A model generated the notes under the pieces. It was given only the letters and a program-made list of their open reading frames with translations. It was not told the DNA's origin and did no database searches. The translations under genes and the position numbers were made by a program. DNA of 64,000 nt from Chitinophaga lutea. Its GTDB lineage: Bacteria; Bacteroidota; Bacteroidia; Chitinophagales; Chitinophagaceae. The stretch spans positions 1,426,001 to 1,490,000 of the forward strand of contig NZ_RPDH01000001.1 of assembly GCF_003813775.1 (NCBI RefSeq). The letters are read 5' to 3'. Below, piece by piece: positions 37,976 through 47,317 of this stretch. How positions within the stretch are numbered: position 1 is the first letter of the stretch; each line of letters starts with the position of its first letter.

Positions 37976-38005
37976 AGCTGCATAACTTGCCAACATGCTA
38001 TAGAT

Positions 38006-38039
38006 AAAAGTCCGGGGCCGATTGGCTCCGGGCTTTTTT
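38006..38039 (+). terminator. Terminator after the FecR gene
   Basis: AAAAGTCCGGGGCC (38006-38019) pairs with GGCTCCGGGCTTTT (38024-38037) through two G-T wobbles, loop GATT, followed by further T residues. Confidence 0.8.
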
Positions 38040-38318
38040 GTTTCCCGGCGAAAGGGAAAACTACATGAACGGCAACGTTCACAAGCAAGGATGAAAGTTT
38101 TCTACCGGGCATAAGGCAATATGCTAAGTAGCCTTGCAAATAGCTGATTTATAACCTATACAGAATGGATTTTCAGGAAAAAGAACCACACACCCATGCC
38201 TGCATCAATGAATTGATAAACATGTTTTACGGCAGCCTCGGCATAGCCCCAGCATAACTGAAGCATAGACACCCAGGATGCAATTATGTTGCATTCCCCG
38301 GCCAGACTTGCAAAAAAA
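38040..38318. other. Intergenic stretch with one possible 30-codon ORF
   Basis: Between two terminators lies a short plus-strand ORF (38165-38257) encoding MDFQEKEPHTHACINELINM followed by ten more residues. It has no recognisable promoter and is too short to call. Nothing else was seen. Confidence 0.25.
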
Positions 38319-38345
38319 AATCCGGACCCTTAACGAGTCCGGATT
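38319..38345 (-). terminator. Terminator after the RGG-2H phosphoesterase gene
   Basis: On the minus strand AATCCGGAC and GTCCGGATT (38319-38327 with 38337-38345) form a stem followed by a T9 run (A9 at 38312-38320 on the plus strand). It lies 26 bases after the stop codon. Confidence 0.8.
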
Positions 38346-38370
38346 CTTAATATTAGACAGCTGCTTTAAA

Positions 38371-39702
38371 TCACGCGCCTCCGAGTTTGCATTTCTGCAG
38401 TACTTCCCAGGATTTGCCGTTGTGGCGCAGGAAGTAGAGGTTGTTTACTTTAAAGGAAGCTTTGTATTCTTTGTTTTCGTACTCCGGCCATGCTTTTTCG
38501 AACTGAGCATCTTCCAGGTCTTTGAAGGCCACGGTTACGTGAGGCGTGAAGCCTGTGCGGGCCAGCATGGTGCTGAATCCGAACTCCTTACGCAGGAAGT
38601 TGATCAGCTGGCGGTGCATGGCGCTCATGGTTTCGCTTTTCTCCACGTTAATGAACAGCACGCGGTTCTGTTTGTTCGGGAAGGTGCCGAAACCGTTGAG
38701 CGACACTTCGAAAGGCGCCTGGGTTTTGGCAAATTCCGTCAGTTCTTCGCAGAAAGCTCTTTCGAGGCTGGGATCTGCGGTGAACGGAACCTGCAGGGTG
38801 ATATGAGGAAGCACTTTCAGTGCGTACATCGGTCCGTATTGTTCGGCGAAGTCCTGTTTGATTTTGATAATTTCTTTACCTACTTCTGCAGTGGGCAGGA
38901 GGGCAATGAAATAGATCTTGTTATCCACTTTCGGGGGACGGTTTCCGCCTCTGGGGCCACCCTGGCCACGGCCCTGGCCGCCACCGCGGTTAAAGCCGCC
39001 ACCTCCACCGCCACGGTTGAAGCCTCCGCCTCCGCCGCCACGGTTGTAACCACCGCCGCCACCGCCGCGATCGTAGCCACCGCCACCACCGCCGCGGTTG
39101 TAGCCTCCGCCACCGCCGCCACGGTCGTAACCGCCGCCACCGCCGCGGTCATAACCACCACCGCCGCCGCGATCGTAACCGCCGCCGCCACGGTTGTAGC
39201 CTCCGCCACCACCGCCGCGATCGTATCCGCCGCCGCCGTCACGGTTGTAGCCTCCGCCGCCACGGTCGTAACCACCACCGCCGCCGCGATCATAACCGCC
39301 GCCGCCACGATTGTAGCCACCACCACGGTCATATCCGCCGCCGCCTTCGCGGTTATAGCCGCCATCACCACGGTCGCGGTTGTAACCACCACCACCGTCA
39401 CGATCGCGGTAGCCACCGCCTTCGTTCCGGGGCGTGTACCCGCCGCCTTCGCGGTTGTAAGCGCCTTCGCGATTAAAATTATTTTCTCCGCGGGGCGTGT
39501 AGCCGCCTTCATTGCGCGGACGATACCCGCCTTCACGTGGAGCGTAACCGCCTTCAGAGCGTGGAGTGTAAAGACGATCTTCGTCTTTGCCAAATTCGGG
39601 TTTCTTGGAATTGCCGCCTTCCTGGTCTTGGTTGGGTTCTTGCTGGTCTCTGCTGTAGCCAGGAGAATACTTTCGGGGGCGTTCGTTTCTCTCAAAATTC
39701 AT
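38371..39702 (-). CDS. 2'-5' RNA ligase-like 2H phosphoesterase with N-terminal RGG-type disordered region
   Basis: A 443-residue protein. Residues 1-47 are charged and polar. Residues 48-254 are almost pure Gly/Arg/Tyr/Asp/Asn, as repeats such as GGGYDRGGGG and GGGYNRGGGG, switching to GGFNRGGG and finally GQGRGQGGPRGG; no folded domain is expected. Residues 260-443 are a complete 2H phosphoesterase: the two catalytic tetrads appear as PHITLQ (His300, Thr302) and PHVTVA (His388, Thr390). The family's usual length is about 170-190 residues, so the N-terminus is an added module. 2H enzymes act on 2',3'-cyclic or 2'-5' RNA ends; RNA-condensate behaviour is inferred from RGG composition. Confidence 0.9.
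   Translation of the reverse strand: MNFERNERPRKYSPGYSRDQQEPNQDQEGGNSKKPEFGKDEDRLYTPRSEGGYAPREGGYRPRNEGGYTPRGENNFNREGAYNREGGGYTPRNEGGGYRDRDGGGGYNRDRGDGGYNREGGGGYDRGGGYNRGGGGYDRGGGGGYDRGGGGYNRDGGGGYDRGGGGGGYNRGGGGYDRGGGGGYDRGGGGGYDRGGGGGGYNRGGGGGGYDRGGGGGGYNRGGGGGGFNRGGGGGGFNRGGGQGRGQGGPRGGNRPPKVDNKIYFIALLPTAEVGKEIIKIKQDFAEQYGPMYALKVLPHITLQVPFTADPSLERAFCEELTEFAKTQAPFEVSLNGFGTFPNKQNRVLFINVEKSETMSAMHRQLINFLRKEFGFSTMLARTGFTPHVTVAFKDLEDAQFEKAWPEYENKEYKASFKVNNLYFLRHNGKSWEVLQKCKLGGA
38941..39561 (-). repeat. Low-complexity RGG/YDR-coding repeat tract
   Basis: A tract of about 620 bases encoding residues 48-254, built of units Tyr/Phe-Asp/Asn-Arg followed by three to six glycines. Gly runs vary in length and codons differ between units, so this is not a simple short tandem repeat. 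Confidence 0.88.
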
Positions 39703-40406
39703 CTTACTTGATTAAAGCGTGTTGAAGGAATTTTCAGTGATTTCATAAAAATAAAATTCACCTACTTTTTTAGGTTTTATAATACTCAGGCGCCGGGGCG
39801 ATCCTTGCATAACATCAGGATGTTTCATTTTTCAATAAAAATTATACCGGCTTCCGTTGTCTGATACTAATTGTTTAAAACTCTGTTTTCTGGAACCGCA
39901 AAGATAATTTAGCTAGCTGCATTACAATTTTAACGTCCAGTTTAAATAAAATTCTTTTTTTCGCCGTCTCGACAGGCATTTAAGGTAGTTTGGTTAACCG
40001 GAATCTCATCATCCTAAACCTTGGCACGCCAGCCACAATTGCGCTTTGGAATGCTTTCAGGGCTACCGTTAGAAGACCTGGGAAATTACATTTGCCTCGG
40101 ATTCACCTGAATGTTGACATGAGTAAGTTTTTCAATCTTAATCATATTTTTTCATAGCACCGGGGATAAATATTTGTCTTTCGCCTGCGCCAGTGAATAC
40201 TGTAGTGGCACCCACACAGTGCCAGCCGCTGTTATCAGACTCTAATATACAAAAAATCCGGTGTATCTGGTTAAGCCTCCGGGCAATATTAATACAATAG
40301 TAGCAATCTGTTCGTTAATTATTTGCAAAAAAAGGATAAACGGAAGATTTTGTGACAATTATCAGGAGCAGGCTCCCCGGAAAACCCCGCGGAGCCTGCC
40401 AATAGC
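39703..40406. other. 700-base gene-free region
   Basis: Between the RGG-2H gene and AIM24, both on the minus strand. It holds a good promoter for the RGG gene (39899-39927) and a less AT-rich block at about 39960-40110. I see no credible ORF, tRNA or named RNA. A weak inverted repeat (GCAGGCTCC / GGAGCCTGC, 40372-40400) follows the AIM24 gene without a T run. Confidence 0.5.
39899..39927 (-). promoter_or_regulatory. Candidate promoter of the RGG-2H gene
   Basis: On the minus strand TATCTTTG (complement of 39899-39906) matches TAnnTTTG, and a TTG (complement of 39925-39927) lies 18 bases upstream. Transcription would begin near 39893, leaving an unusually long leader of about 190 bases before the ATG at 39702. 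Confidence 0.5.
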
Positions 40407-41195
40407 TTACTCCCGACCGTCGAGCAGGTTGCCCAGCCCACCCAGGATGCTGCCTTCTTCTTTCCGGGTGCCGGTACCATAGGCCAGTACCCTGCTGGCC
40501 AGGCGACTGATGGGCAGGCTCTGGAGCCATACCTTGCCCGGCCCGCGCAACACGGCAAAAAAGAGGCCTTCGCCCCCGAACACCATATTTTTCACGCCCC
40601 GCACAAATTCCACGTCGAAATCCACCTGCTGGGTATAGGCCACAACGCAGCCCGTATCTACCTTCAGTACCTCACCGGGCTGCAGTTCCTTCTCGATTAC
40701 ATAACCGCCGGCATGCACAAAAGCCAGGCCGTCGCCTTCCAGCTTCTGCATGATAAATCCTTCACCGCCGAAAATACCGGTGCCCAGCTTGCGCTGGAAC
40801 TCGATACCCACATTGACCCCGCGCGCCGCGCAGAGAAACGCGTCTTTCTGACAAACTACCTTGCCCCCGAGCAGGCGCAGGTCCATCGGAATGATCTTAC
40901 CGGGATAAGGCGCCGCGAAGCTCACCCGTTTTTTACCCTGCCCCACATTCGTAAAGGCGGTAATAAACAGGCTCTCTCCGGTGATCAAGCGTTTGCCGGC
41001 CGACATCAGCTTGCCGAAAAAGCCCTGCTGCGCCCCGGATCCGTCGCCGAACAGGGTTTCCATCCTGATCTCCTGGTCCATCATCATAAAACTGCCGCTT
41101 TCTGCCACGGCGCTTTCCTGCGGGTCCAGCTCTATTTCTACTATTTGCATCTCCTCACCGTGAATGCGGTAGTCGATCTCATGATTCTTAAGCAT
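40407..41195 (-). CDS. AIM24/TIGR00266 family protein
   Basis: A 262-residue cytoplasmic protein of the AIM24 family. Its beta-rich repeats show [69 protein letters not shown] and [21 protein letters not shown], all typical. The C-terminus is short and Gly-rich ([12 protein letters not shown]). Function in bacteria is not established. It follows the SGNH hydrolase gene by 43 bases and may share its transcript. Confidence 0.9.
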   Translation of the reverse strand: MLKNHEIDYRIHGEEMQIVEIELDPQESAVAESGSFMMMDQEIRMETLFGDGSGAQQGFFGKLMSAGKRLITGESLFITAFTNVGQGKKRVSFAAPYPGKIIPMDLRLLGGKVVCQKDAFLCAARGVNVGIEFQRKLGTGIFGGEGFIMQKLEGDGLAFVHAGGYVIEKELQPGEVLKVDTGCVVAYTQQVDFDVEFVRGVKNMVFGGEGLFFAVLRGPGKVWLQSLPISRLASRVLAYGTGTRKEEGSILGGLGNLLDGRE

Positions 41196-41238
41196 AGGTT
41201 GTTCTTGCTGTTTAATAATGGCAAGTTACATAAAATGA

Positions 41239-42330
41239 CTATCTGCCCGCACCGGATTTTTTCATCAGTTTCTCCAGCAGCGGCTGCACCTCATCGGCCT
41301 GCCGCATAAAGCCCAGGTCGGTCAGGTGCGACCCGTCGATGGTGCCCTCATGATCGTGACCGGTGAGGTTGGTGGCGGGCAGGTAATACAACTGTTTGAA
41401 ACCTTCCTGCTTCAGCCGGGTGTACACTTCCTTGATGAGGTTGTTTTTCTCCGTGGTGACTGCGCCAATCCGGCTGTCGAAATACCCGGTTTCGTGGATA
41501 CGGCTCTCTACCAGCAGGACGGGCACTTCGGGCCGTTTGGTGAGCAGGTGTTTGATGAAAGGATAAGCTCTTTCTTTTATTTCTGCGGGCGAAGGATTGG
41601 GAATGCAATCCAGCACAAAACAGGATGCTTTCATCGTAGCCAGCAGCTCGGCAACCGGGAATTCCATCTTACCGGCGCCACTGAAACCGAGGTTGATCAC
41701 CTCCCAGCCAGTGCGCCTGCTGATGATGCCGGGGTAGGTCATACCCGCACGACTGGCAGACGCGCCCTGCAGGATGCTGGACCCGTAAATCACCACGCGC
41801 CGGTTGGTATCGATGGCCGGACGCGCAGGGGCCGCCAGTGTCGCCTCCGGCGCAACGCCGATTTCGAGTGATGTCAGTTCATTATAGGTCGGCAGGTACA
41901 GCATGAACTGTTTGGTGCTGTTATCCATATTTTCCACCAGCGCCTGGGTATTGATGGTATCCTTATCGAGCGGCCGCCCTACGGCCACCCACTGCCACTT
42001 CCCGTTGTTGTGGGCATACAGATCAAGGCCGCTGTGCACGATCGGGGTCATGTTGGCATAATACTTTTTACCACGCAGCCCCCATTTGGCGCGTACGTAC
42101 GGCGAATTCGTCTCGAACAGCACGGCGATACCGGCGCTGTGGGTGCTGAGGTACCGTACGGATTGCGGGAAAGGTTTGGTCTGCGTGGTGTCGAGCCGCA
42201 CATAAACGGGATTGGTAGGTACGCCCTTACCGATGATCATCAGGGAGCGGGCATCCGTGTAGCGGGCATTGTCTTTGTTCTGGCCAAAGGCGCAGGTAAA
42301 CGGGAATAATAAAAGCAGTAAATATCGCAT
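41239..42330 (-). CDS. Secreted SGNH/GDSL hydrolase
   Basis: A 363-residue exported esterase. Signal peptide MRYLLLLLFPFTCAFG. An N-terminal beta-sandwich of about 170 residues precedes the SGNH domain. Block I reads VVIYGSSILQGAS with the nucleophile Ser, block II NLGFSGAGKM, and the terminal catalytic pair is in DGSHLTDLGF near residue 336. The two-domain layout is that of bacterial carbohydrate esterases and rhamnogalacturonan-acetylesterase-like enzymes; the substrate cannot be told. It precedes AIM24. Confidence 0.88.
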   Translation of the reverse strand: MRYLLLLLFPFTCAFGQNKDNARYTDARSLMIIGKGVPTNPVYVRLDTTQTKPFPQSVRYLSTHSAGIAVLFETNSPYVRAKWGLRGKKYYANMTPIVHSGLDLYAHNNGKWQWVAVGRPLDKDTINTQALVENMDNSTKQFMLYLPTYNELTSLEIGVAPEATLAAPARPAIDTNRRVVIYGSSILQGASASRAGMTYPGIISRRTGWEVINLGFSGAGKMEFPVAELLATMKASCFVLDCIPNPSPAEIKERAYPFIKHLLTKRPEVPVLLVESRIHETGYFDSRIGAVTTEKNNLIKEVYTRLKQEGFKQLYYLPATNLTGHDHEGTIDGSHLTDLGFMRQADEVQPLLEKLMKKSGAGR

Positions 42331-42499
42331 TGTCGTTTTTTTAAGTGGCCCTTCGCGGGCAAATGAGCTTCGAAAAATAACCGAAATTTCCGGAAGATGC
42401 TAGCCGGCCCGCAAACTTCCCGACACAACGCCCGCCGGCCGGCCCTAGCAGCCATGCTCCATCAGTAAATGTCTCCCTGAAACGAAATGGCATATGGAC

Positions 42500-42533
42500 A
42501 AAAAAAAGCCGTCCTGATAGACATCGGGACGGC
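42500..42533 (-). terminator. Terminator after the RND efflux operon
   Basis: Stem GCCGTCCTGAT (42508-42518) with ATCGGGACGGC (42523-42533), one wobble, followed on the minus strand by a T8 run. It ends the efflux operon 60 bases after the RND stop codon. Confidence 0.85.
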
Positions 42534-42593
42534 AATAGTTAACCTACAACTGTTACACTGTTTGCTTTTATTATTACCAGAAAACAGTACGTT

Positions 42594-45500
42594 TTAATGC
42601 ATTACTACTCCTTTGGCGGATTTAGCCTGCTCTTTATCTTCTCCATGGGCCTGGCCGTTGAAGAAGTTATAAGGGCGGGGAGAAATATAATTCGGGTCGT
42701 GCAGTTTCCGGATGACTTCTTTTTTCGTAAAGAGTTTCACGATCAGCACGAGGAACGGTACATATTTGAGACCGCGCGGCCAGCCATAGTAGTCCAGCAC
42801 GTCGATGCAGCGTTTGTTCATGTAATACATCACGGGCACCAGCACCAGCGTGAGGAAGGTGGCGAAGATGAGGCCGAACACCATCGTCCAGGCCAGCGGT
42901 CCCCAGAAGGCCACGTTGTCGCCGCCGAAGAAGAGGTGCGGATTCAGTTCGTCGAACATCTTCCAGAAGTCGATATTGAGGCCCACGGCCAGCGGAATCA
43001 GGCCGAGGATGGCGGCGATGGCGGTGAGCAGTACGGGCGTCATACGCGTTCTGCCGGCTTCCACCACTGCTTCGTTCATCGGCACACCCTGCATCACCAG
43101 CAGGTCGGTGAATTCCACCAGTACGATACCGTTCCTGGCCACGATACCTGCAAGGGCCATGATGCCCACGCCGGTCATTACGATGGAGATGTCCATACCG
43201 AAGATGGCGAAACCAAGGAACACACCGATGATGCTGAACAGGATTTCGAGGAAGATCACGAATGAACGGCCAACGGAGTTAAACTGCGTCACCATGATCA
43301 TGAAGATGAGGCCTACCGCGCCCAGCATCGCCATGAGCAGGAAGTTCATGGTTTCCATCTGGTCTTCCTGTTCACCGGTCATTTTAACGGTGATACCGTC
43401 CGGCGGTGAGAATTCGAGCACTGCCGCATTGATGGCCATCACCACTTCGTTGGCGTTGAAACCCGTCAGTACATTAGAGTACAGGGTCACCACGCGTTTT
43501 TCGTCGATGTGTTTGATGCCCGCGTATGTGTTGGAATAGTGAATGTCTGCCACAGCACTCAGCGGCACCTGTCTGATCTGGCCGCCCATGTTCATATCGC
43601 GGTAGGTCAGGTTCAGGTTCATCAGGGTGTTGATGTTGTTTTTCTGGTCTTCCTGCAGGCGGATCATGATCGGGTAATCGTCGTCCGGATCACGGAACTT
43701 GGATACCTCGAGACCGAAGAGCGCCGCACGGAGCGAGTTGGAAATCTGCGTAGTGGAGATCCCTTCGCGGTTAGCCCGCTCCCTGTCTATATTCAGCACA
43801 ATCTCCGGTTTATTGGCCTGGAAGTCGCTTTTCAGCTCTTCCACACCGCCGATCTGCAAGCTGTCCAGGTAGCGCTTCAGGCGGTCCGAGGTGCCGGCCA
43901 GCAGTTCAAAATCATCACCGGAAATTTCGATGTTGATGGGTTTGCCCGTCGGCGGGCCGCCCTGTTCCTGTTCCACCACAATGTCCGCGCCGGGCACGCC
44001 TTTTACGGCCTCGCGGATTTTGTCTAGGTACTCTACGGTAGACTGACCATTACGTTTGGCGAACTCCACAAAGGCCACGGTTACCTTACCCTTGTTGGAA
44101 GCCGTACTGAGGTCCATCTGCGAGGGGTCGCCGGCGCCTACCGCCACGTTGGAAATAATGGATTTCACCAGCGGGTTCTTAGTGCCGCCCACTACTTTGG
44201 TGATCCTGTCTTCGATCATATGGGTAATGGAGTCGGTATATTTCTGGTCCGTACCGATGGGCAGTTCGATATAAGCGAAAATAAAGTTCGGATCGGAAGT
44301 GGGGAAGAACACCACTTTGGGGTTCCGGATGGCGGTCAATACAATACTGAACACCAGCAGCCCGAAAGTACCAATCAGGATGTACACGGGCCTCCAGCCC
44401 AGGATACACCAGCTCAATATGCGTCTGTAGCTGTTCTGTACGCGCGGCCAGAAGTTGGTCTGGAATTTCCGCGCCACGCCGCCGAGCCAGAATCTTTCGA
44501 GCGCGATCATCAGGTAGATGAACAGCACCAGGTTGCCGGTTCCCACACTGCCGCCCATGTAACCCAGCAGGGCGATGAACACGAACACGCCGGTGAGTAT
44601 CGCAAATTTCTTGTCGAACTTCGGTTTGGGGTGGTTCTCGCCCTCGTGACGGTCCATAAAATCCACGGCAAACACGGGGTTGATGAGATAAGCCACCACC
44701 AGTGAAGCCGTCAGCGTAACGATCAGCGTTACGGGCAGGAAGAACATGAAACTACCGATAATGCCCGGCCAGAAGAGCAGCGGGAAGAACGGCGCCAGTA
44801 CGGTCATGGTGCCGGAGAATACCGGCAGGAACACTTCCCCGGCCGCTATCTTCGCGGCTTTCTTGATACCGAGGTCTTTCCGTTCATAGAAGATACGGTG
44901 CACGTTCTCGATCACCACGATCGCATCGTCCACCACAATCCCCAACGCCAGCAGGAACGAGAAGAGCACCATCATGTTCAGCGTAAAGCCGAAGGCGGGC
45001 AGGATGGTAAAGGCGATGAACATGGAGATGGGCACAGACAGCGCCACGAAGATGGCGTTCACCGCACCCATGAAGAACATGAGCACCACGGTCACCAGGA
45101 TGAACCCGATGATGATGGTATTGATCAGGTCGTGCAGGGTTACGCGGGTCGACTCGGACTGGTCGGCCGTGATGGTCACGTCCAGCCCCTTGGGCAGGTA
45201 GTTCGCCTTCATGTCTTCCACGATCTTAAAGATCTTGTCGGAAGCATTGATGAGGTTCTCCCCGCTTTGTTTGATCACGTTCAGGGTGATTACGCTCTTG
45301 CCGTTCAGGCGGGCGTAACTTTCCTGTTCCTTATGACTGTCTTTCACATCGGCGATATCACGGAGATACACCACCGCGCCGGAACTGCCGCGGATGATGA
45401 GGTCTCTCAGCTTGAGGGGGTCTTTATATTCGCCTTTTACGCTGAGCGATCTTTTCTGACCGTCCACGGTCACGAGGCCCGCCGAAGTGGTTTTATTTTC

Positions 45501-46145
45501 GCTGGATACCGCTCCCATCACGTCTTCAAAGCTGATGCGGGCAGCGTCCATTTTGTATTTGTCCAGGTCGATATGAATTTCCCTGTCCAGCGCGCCCACA
45601 ATGTCCACGCGGGTGATCTCGTTGAGGGCTTCGATCCGGTCCTGCATTTCGTCCGCATACTTCTTCAGCGTCTGCAGGTCGAAATCGCCGCTCATGTTCA
45701 CGTTCATGATCGGAATCTGCGAAACGTCGATCTTGGTGATCTGCGGCTCTTCCGTCAGGTTATTGGGCAGGTCTTTTTTTGCATCATCCACTTTTTCACG
45801 CACCTCCATTCTCGCCTCCTCCATATCCTGATCGGGGTTGAATTCGATAATGATCGCAGAGAAGTCCTGAATGGACGTGCTTTTGATTTTCTTTACGCCT
45901 GGAATGGATTTCAGTTCCTTTTCAAGGGGCTTCGTCACCAGCGTTTCCATATCCTCCGGCGACGTACCGTCGTTGATCGTACTGATATAGAACTGCGGGA
46001 ATACCACCTCGGGAAACTGTTCCTTCGGCATGGCGTTATATTTCAGGATACCCATCACGCAAATGATAAGCGTGGCCACATAGATGCTGACCTTGTTATC
46101 AATTGCCCAACTGGTGGGTTTAAACTCTTTTTCTAAGTCCTTCAT
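42594..46145 (-). CDS. RND efflux transporter permease
   Basis: An 1183-residue inner-membrane pump of the RND superfamily. The N-terminal transmembrane helix (VSIYVATLIICVMGILKY) is followed by KEQFPEVVFPQFYI, then the periplasmic porter domain, and the transmembrane core with GIVVDDAIVVIENVHR (motif A, relay-Asp region) near residue 408, and GIVARNGIVLVEFTDLL in the second half. Length exceeds typical AcrB by about 130 residues through a mid-protein loop region (about 505-580). It is the last gene of the TetR-TolC-MFP-RND operon, 25 bases after the adaptor gene. Confidence 0.95.
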   Translation of the reverse strand: MKDLEKEFKPTSWAIDNKVSIYVATLIICVMGILKYNAMPKEQFPEVVFPQFYISTINDGTSPEDMETLVTKPLEKELKSIPGVKKIKSTSIQDFSAIIIEFNPDQDMEEARMEVREKVDDAKKDLPNNLTEEPQITKIDVSQIPIMNVNMSGDFDLQTLKKYADEMQDRIEALNEITRVDIVGALDREIHIDLDKYKMDAARISFEDVMGAVSSENKTTSAGLVTVDGQKRSLSVKGEYKDPLKLRDLIIRGSSGAVVYLRDIADVKDSHKEQESYARLNGKSVITLNVIKQSGENLINASDKIFKIVEDMKANYLPKGLDVTITADQSESTRVTLHDLINTIIIGFILVTVVLMFFMGAVNAIFVALSVPISMFIAFTILPAFGFTLNMMVLFSFLLALGIVVDDAIVVIENVHRIFYERKDLGIKKAAKIAAGEVFLPVFSGTMTVLAPFFPLLFWPGIIGSFMFFLPVTLIVTLTASLVVAYLINPVFAVDFMDRHEGENHPKPKFDKKFAILTGVFVFIALLGYMGGSVGTGNLVLFIYLMIALERFWLGGVARKFQTNFWPRVQNSYRRILSWCILGWRPVYILIGTFGLLVFSIVLTAIRNPKVVFFPTSDPNFIFAYIELPIGTDQKYTDSITHMIEDRITKVVGGTKNPLVKSIISNVAVGAGDPSQMDLSTASNKGKVTVAFVEFAKRNGQSTVEYLDKIREAVKGVPGADIVVEQEQGGPPTGKPINIEISGDDFELLAGTSDRLKRYLDSLQIGGVEELKSDFQANKPEIVLNIDRERANREGISTTQISNSLRAALFGLEVSKFRDPDDDYPIMIRLQEDQKNNINTLMNLNLTYRDMNMGGQIRQVPLSAVADIHYSNTYAGIKHIDEKRVVTLYSNVLTGFNANEVVMAINAAVLEFSPPDGITVKMTGEQEDQMETMNFLLMAMLGAVGLIFMIMVTQFNSVGRSFVIFLEILFSIIGVFLGFAIFGMDISIVMTGVGIMALAGIVARNGIVLVEFTDLLVMQGVPMNEAVVEAGRTRMTPVLLTAIAAILGLIPLAVGLNIDFWKMFDELNPHLFFGGDNVAFWGPLAWTMVFGLIFATFLTLVLVPVMYYMNKRCIDVLDYYGWPRGLKYVPFLVLIVKLFTKKEVIRKLHDPNYISPRPYNFFNGQAHGEDKEQAKSAKGVVMH

Positions 46146-46170
46146 CGGGTAGTTTTTTTAAAGTGGATGC

Positions 46171-47280
46171 TTACAGTTTCACCGGGTCGTTATCGTTCAC
46201 GCCCTGGAACCCTGCGGTGATGATCCTGTCTCCTGCCGTTAAGCCGGATTTGATTTCAGCCAGATCGTTGTAGGTGCGGCCCAGTTCAACATCCCGGCGC
46301 ACTGCCTGCAGTTTGTTGCCCTCTCCTTTTACGGTGATCACATAAGGCTTGCCCAGCGAATATTGCACTACTTTTACCGGCACCACGATGGCGTTTGACG
46401 CTTTATAATCCACTATCCTCATTTGTGCGGTCATGTTCGGGCGTACGTCTCCCGATCCTTTCAGCGGCACTTCCACTTTGATGGTCCTGCTCACCGGGTC
46501 GATCACTTTCGCGGCAAACCCGATTTTTGTTCTCATCTGTTTATTGATATCGGGGAAAGTGATGATCACTTCATCGCCCGTTTTTACTTTACCGGCGAAA
46601 GATTCAGCCACATTGGCGAGTACGCGGAGGTTACTGCTGTTTACTACACGGAAGGCGGCTACGCCCGGGGAGGCTGCATCGCCCAGTTTGGCGATCACCG
46701 CATCCACGGTACCATTGATGGGAGATACGATGCGGGCTTGCGCCAGTTGTTCTTTCATGGTCGCCATCTTTCTTTCGAGGCCTTCCACCTGGCTTTTGGC
46801 GTTCAGGTATTGTACTTCGGAGCCGATTTTCTGGTTCCAGAGGTTCGCCTGTTTGTTGAATAAAGTTCTGGCGAGGTCGATCTGCGTCTGCAGTTCGGCG
46901 ATGCCGGCGCGGATCACCACATCGTCGAGTTGGGCGAGCACCTGGCCTCTTGATACAGCCTGGCCTTCTCGTACGCTGATGCTCCTGATCACACCGGGCA
47001 CCTGGGGAGACACGTCTACGTTTTCACGTGCGTCCACCGTTCCCTGGATGTCGATGTAATGTTCAAATACGGTATCCGTGATGGACGCGATGGACACCGT
47101 TTTCATTTTCTGAACGGTATCCGTGCCTTTGGTTTTTTTCTCCAGCTCCTTCACTTCCTGCTGCAGTTTGGCAATCTCCTGTTTCTTTTTCTGTATCTGC
47201 TCTTCCGGTTTACCTTCACCGCCGCCGCAGGCAGCCAGTACGATCGTTAAAAGGGGGAGTACGAAATATTTTCTGGTCAT
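46171..47280 (-). CDS. RND efflux periplasmic adaptor (membrane fusion protein)
   Basis: A 369-residue lipoprotein: the start at 47280 gives MTRKYFVLPLLTIVLAACGG with lipobox LAAC; an in-frame extension to 47331 overlaps the tolC end and is unlikely. The mature protein shows a short coiled coil (EEQIQKKKQEIAKLQQEVKELEKK), the biotinyl-lipoyl motif VREGQAVSRGQVLAQLDD, a helical hairpin, and the beta-barrel with GTVDAVIAKLGDAASPG and VKTGDEVIITFPD. It links the RND pump to the TolC channel. Confidence 0.94.
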   Translation of the reverse strand: MTRKYFVLPLLTIVLAACGGGEGKPEEQIQKKKQEIAKLQQEVKELEKKTKGTDTVQKMKTVSIASITDTVFEHYIDIQGTVDARENVDVSPQVPGVIRSISVREGQAVSRGQVLAQLDDVVIRAGIAELQTQIDLARTLFNKQANLWNQKIGSEVQYLNAKSQVEGLERKMATMKEQLAQARIVSPINGTVDAVIAKLGDAASPGVAAFRVVNSSNLRVLANVAESFAGKVKTGDEVIITFPDINKQMRTKIGFAAKVIDPVSRTIKVEVPLKGSGDVRPNMTAQMRIVDYKASNAIVVPVKVVQYSLGKPYVITVKGEGNKLQAVRRDVELGRTYNDLAEIKSGLTAGDRIITAGFQGVNDNDPVKL

Positions 47281-47317
47281 TGTATGATAGATTTTAGGCG
47301 GATGCTGATTTTTAAGA

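Noticed and set aside
38278..39711. Long plus-strand ORF opposite the RGG-2H gene
   Set aside because: Antisense of a Gly/Arg-rich repeat gives an Ala/Thr/Val-rich frame by composition; the minus strand carries a real 2H domain.
40372..40400. Inverted repeat after AIM24 as a terminator
   Set aside because: Nine-base arms are present but the loop is long and no T run follows on the minus strand.
39703..40406. Riboswitch, tmRNA or 6S RNA in the long gap
   Set aside because: I looked for known conserved cores by eye and none fitted; only an unassigned region is reported.
40261..40482. 73-codon plus-strand ORF in the gap and AIM24 end
   Set aside because: Overlaps the AIM24 coding end and has no protein-like features.
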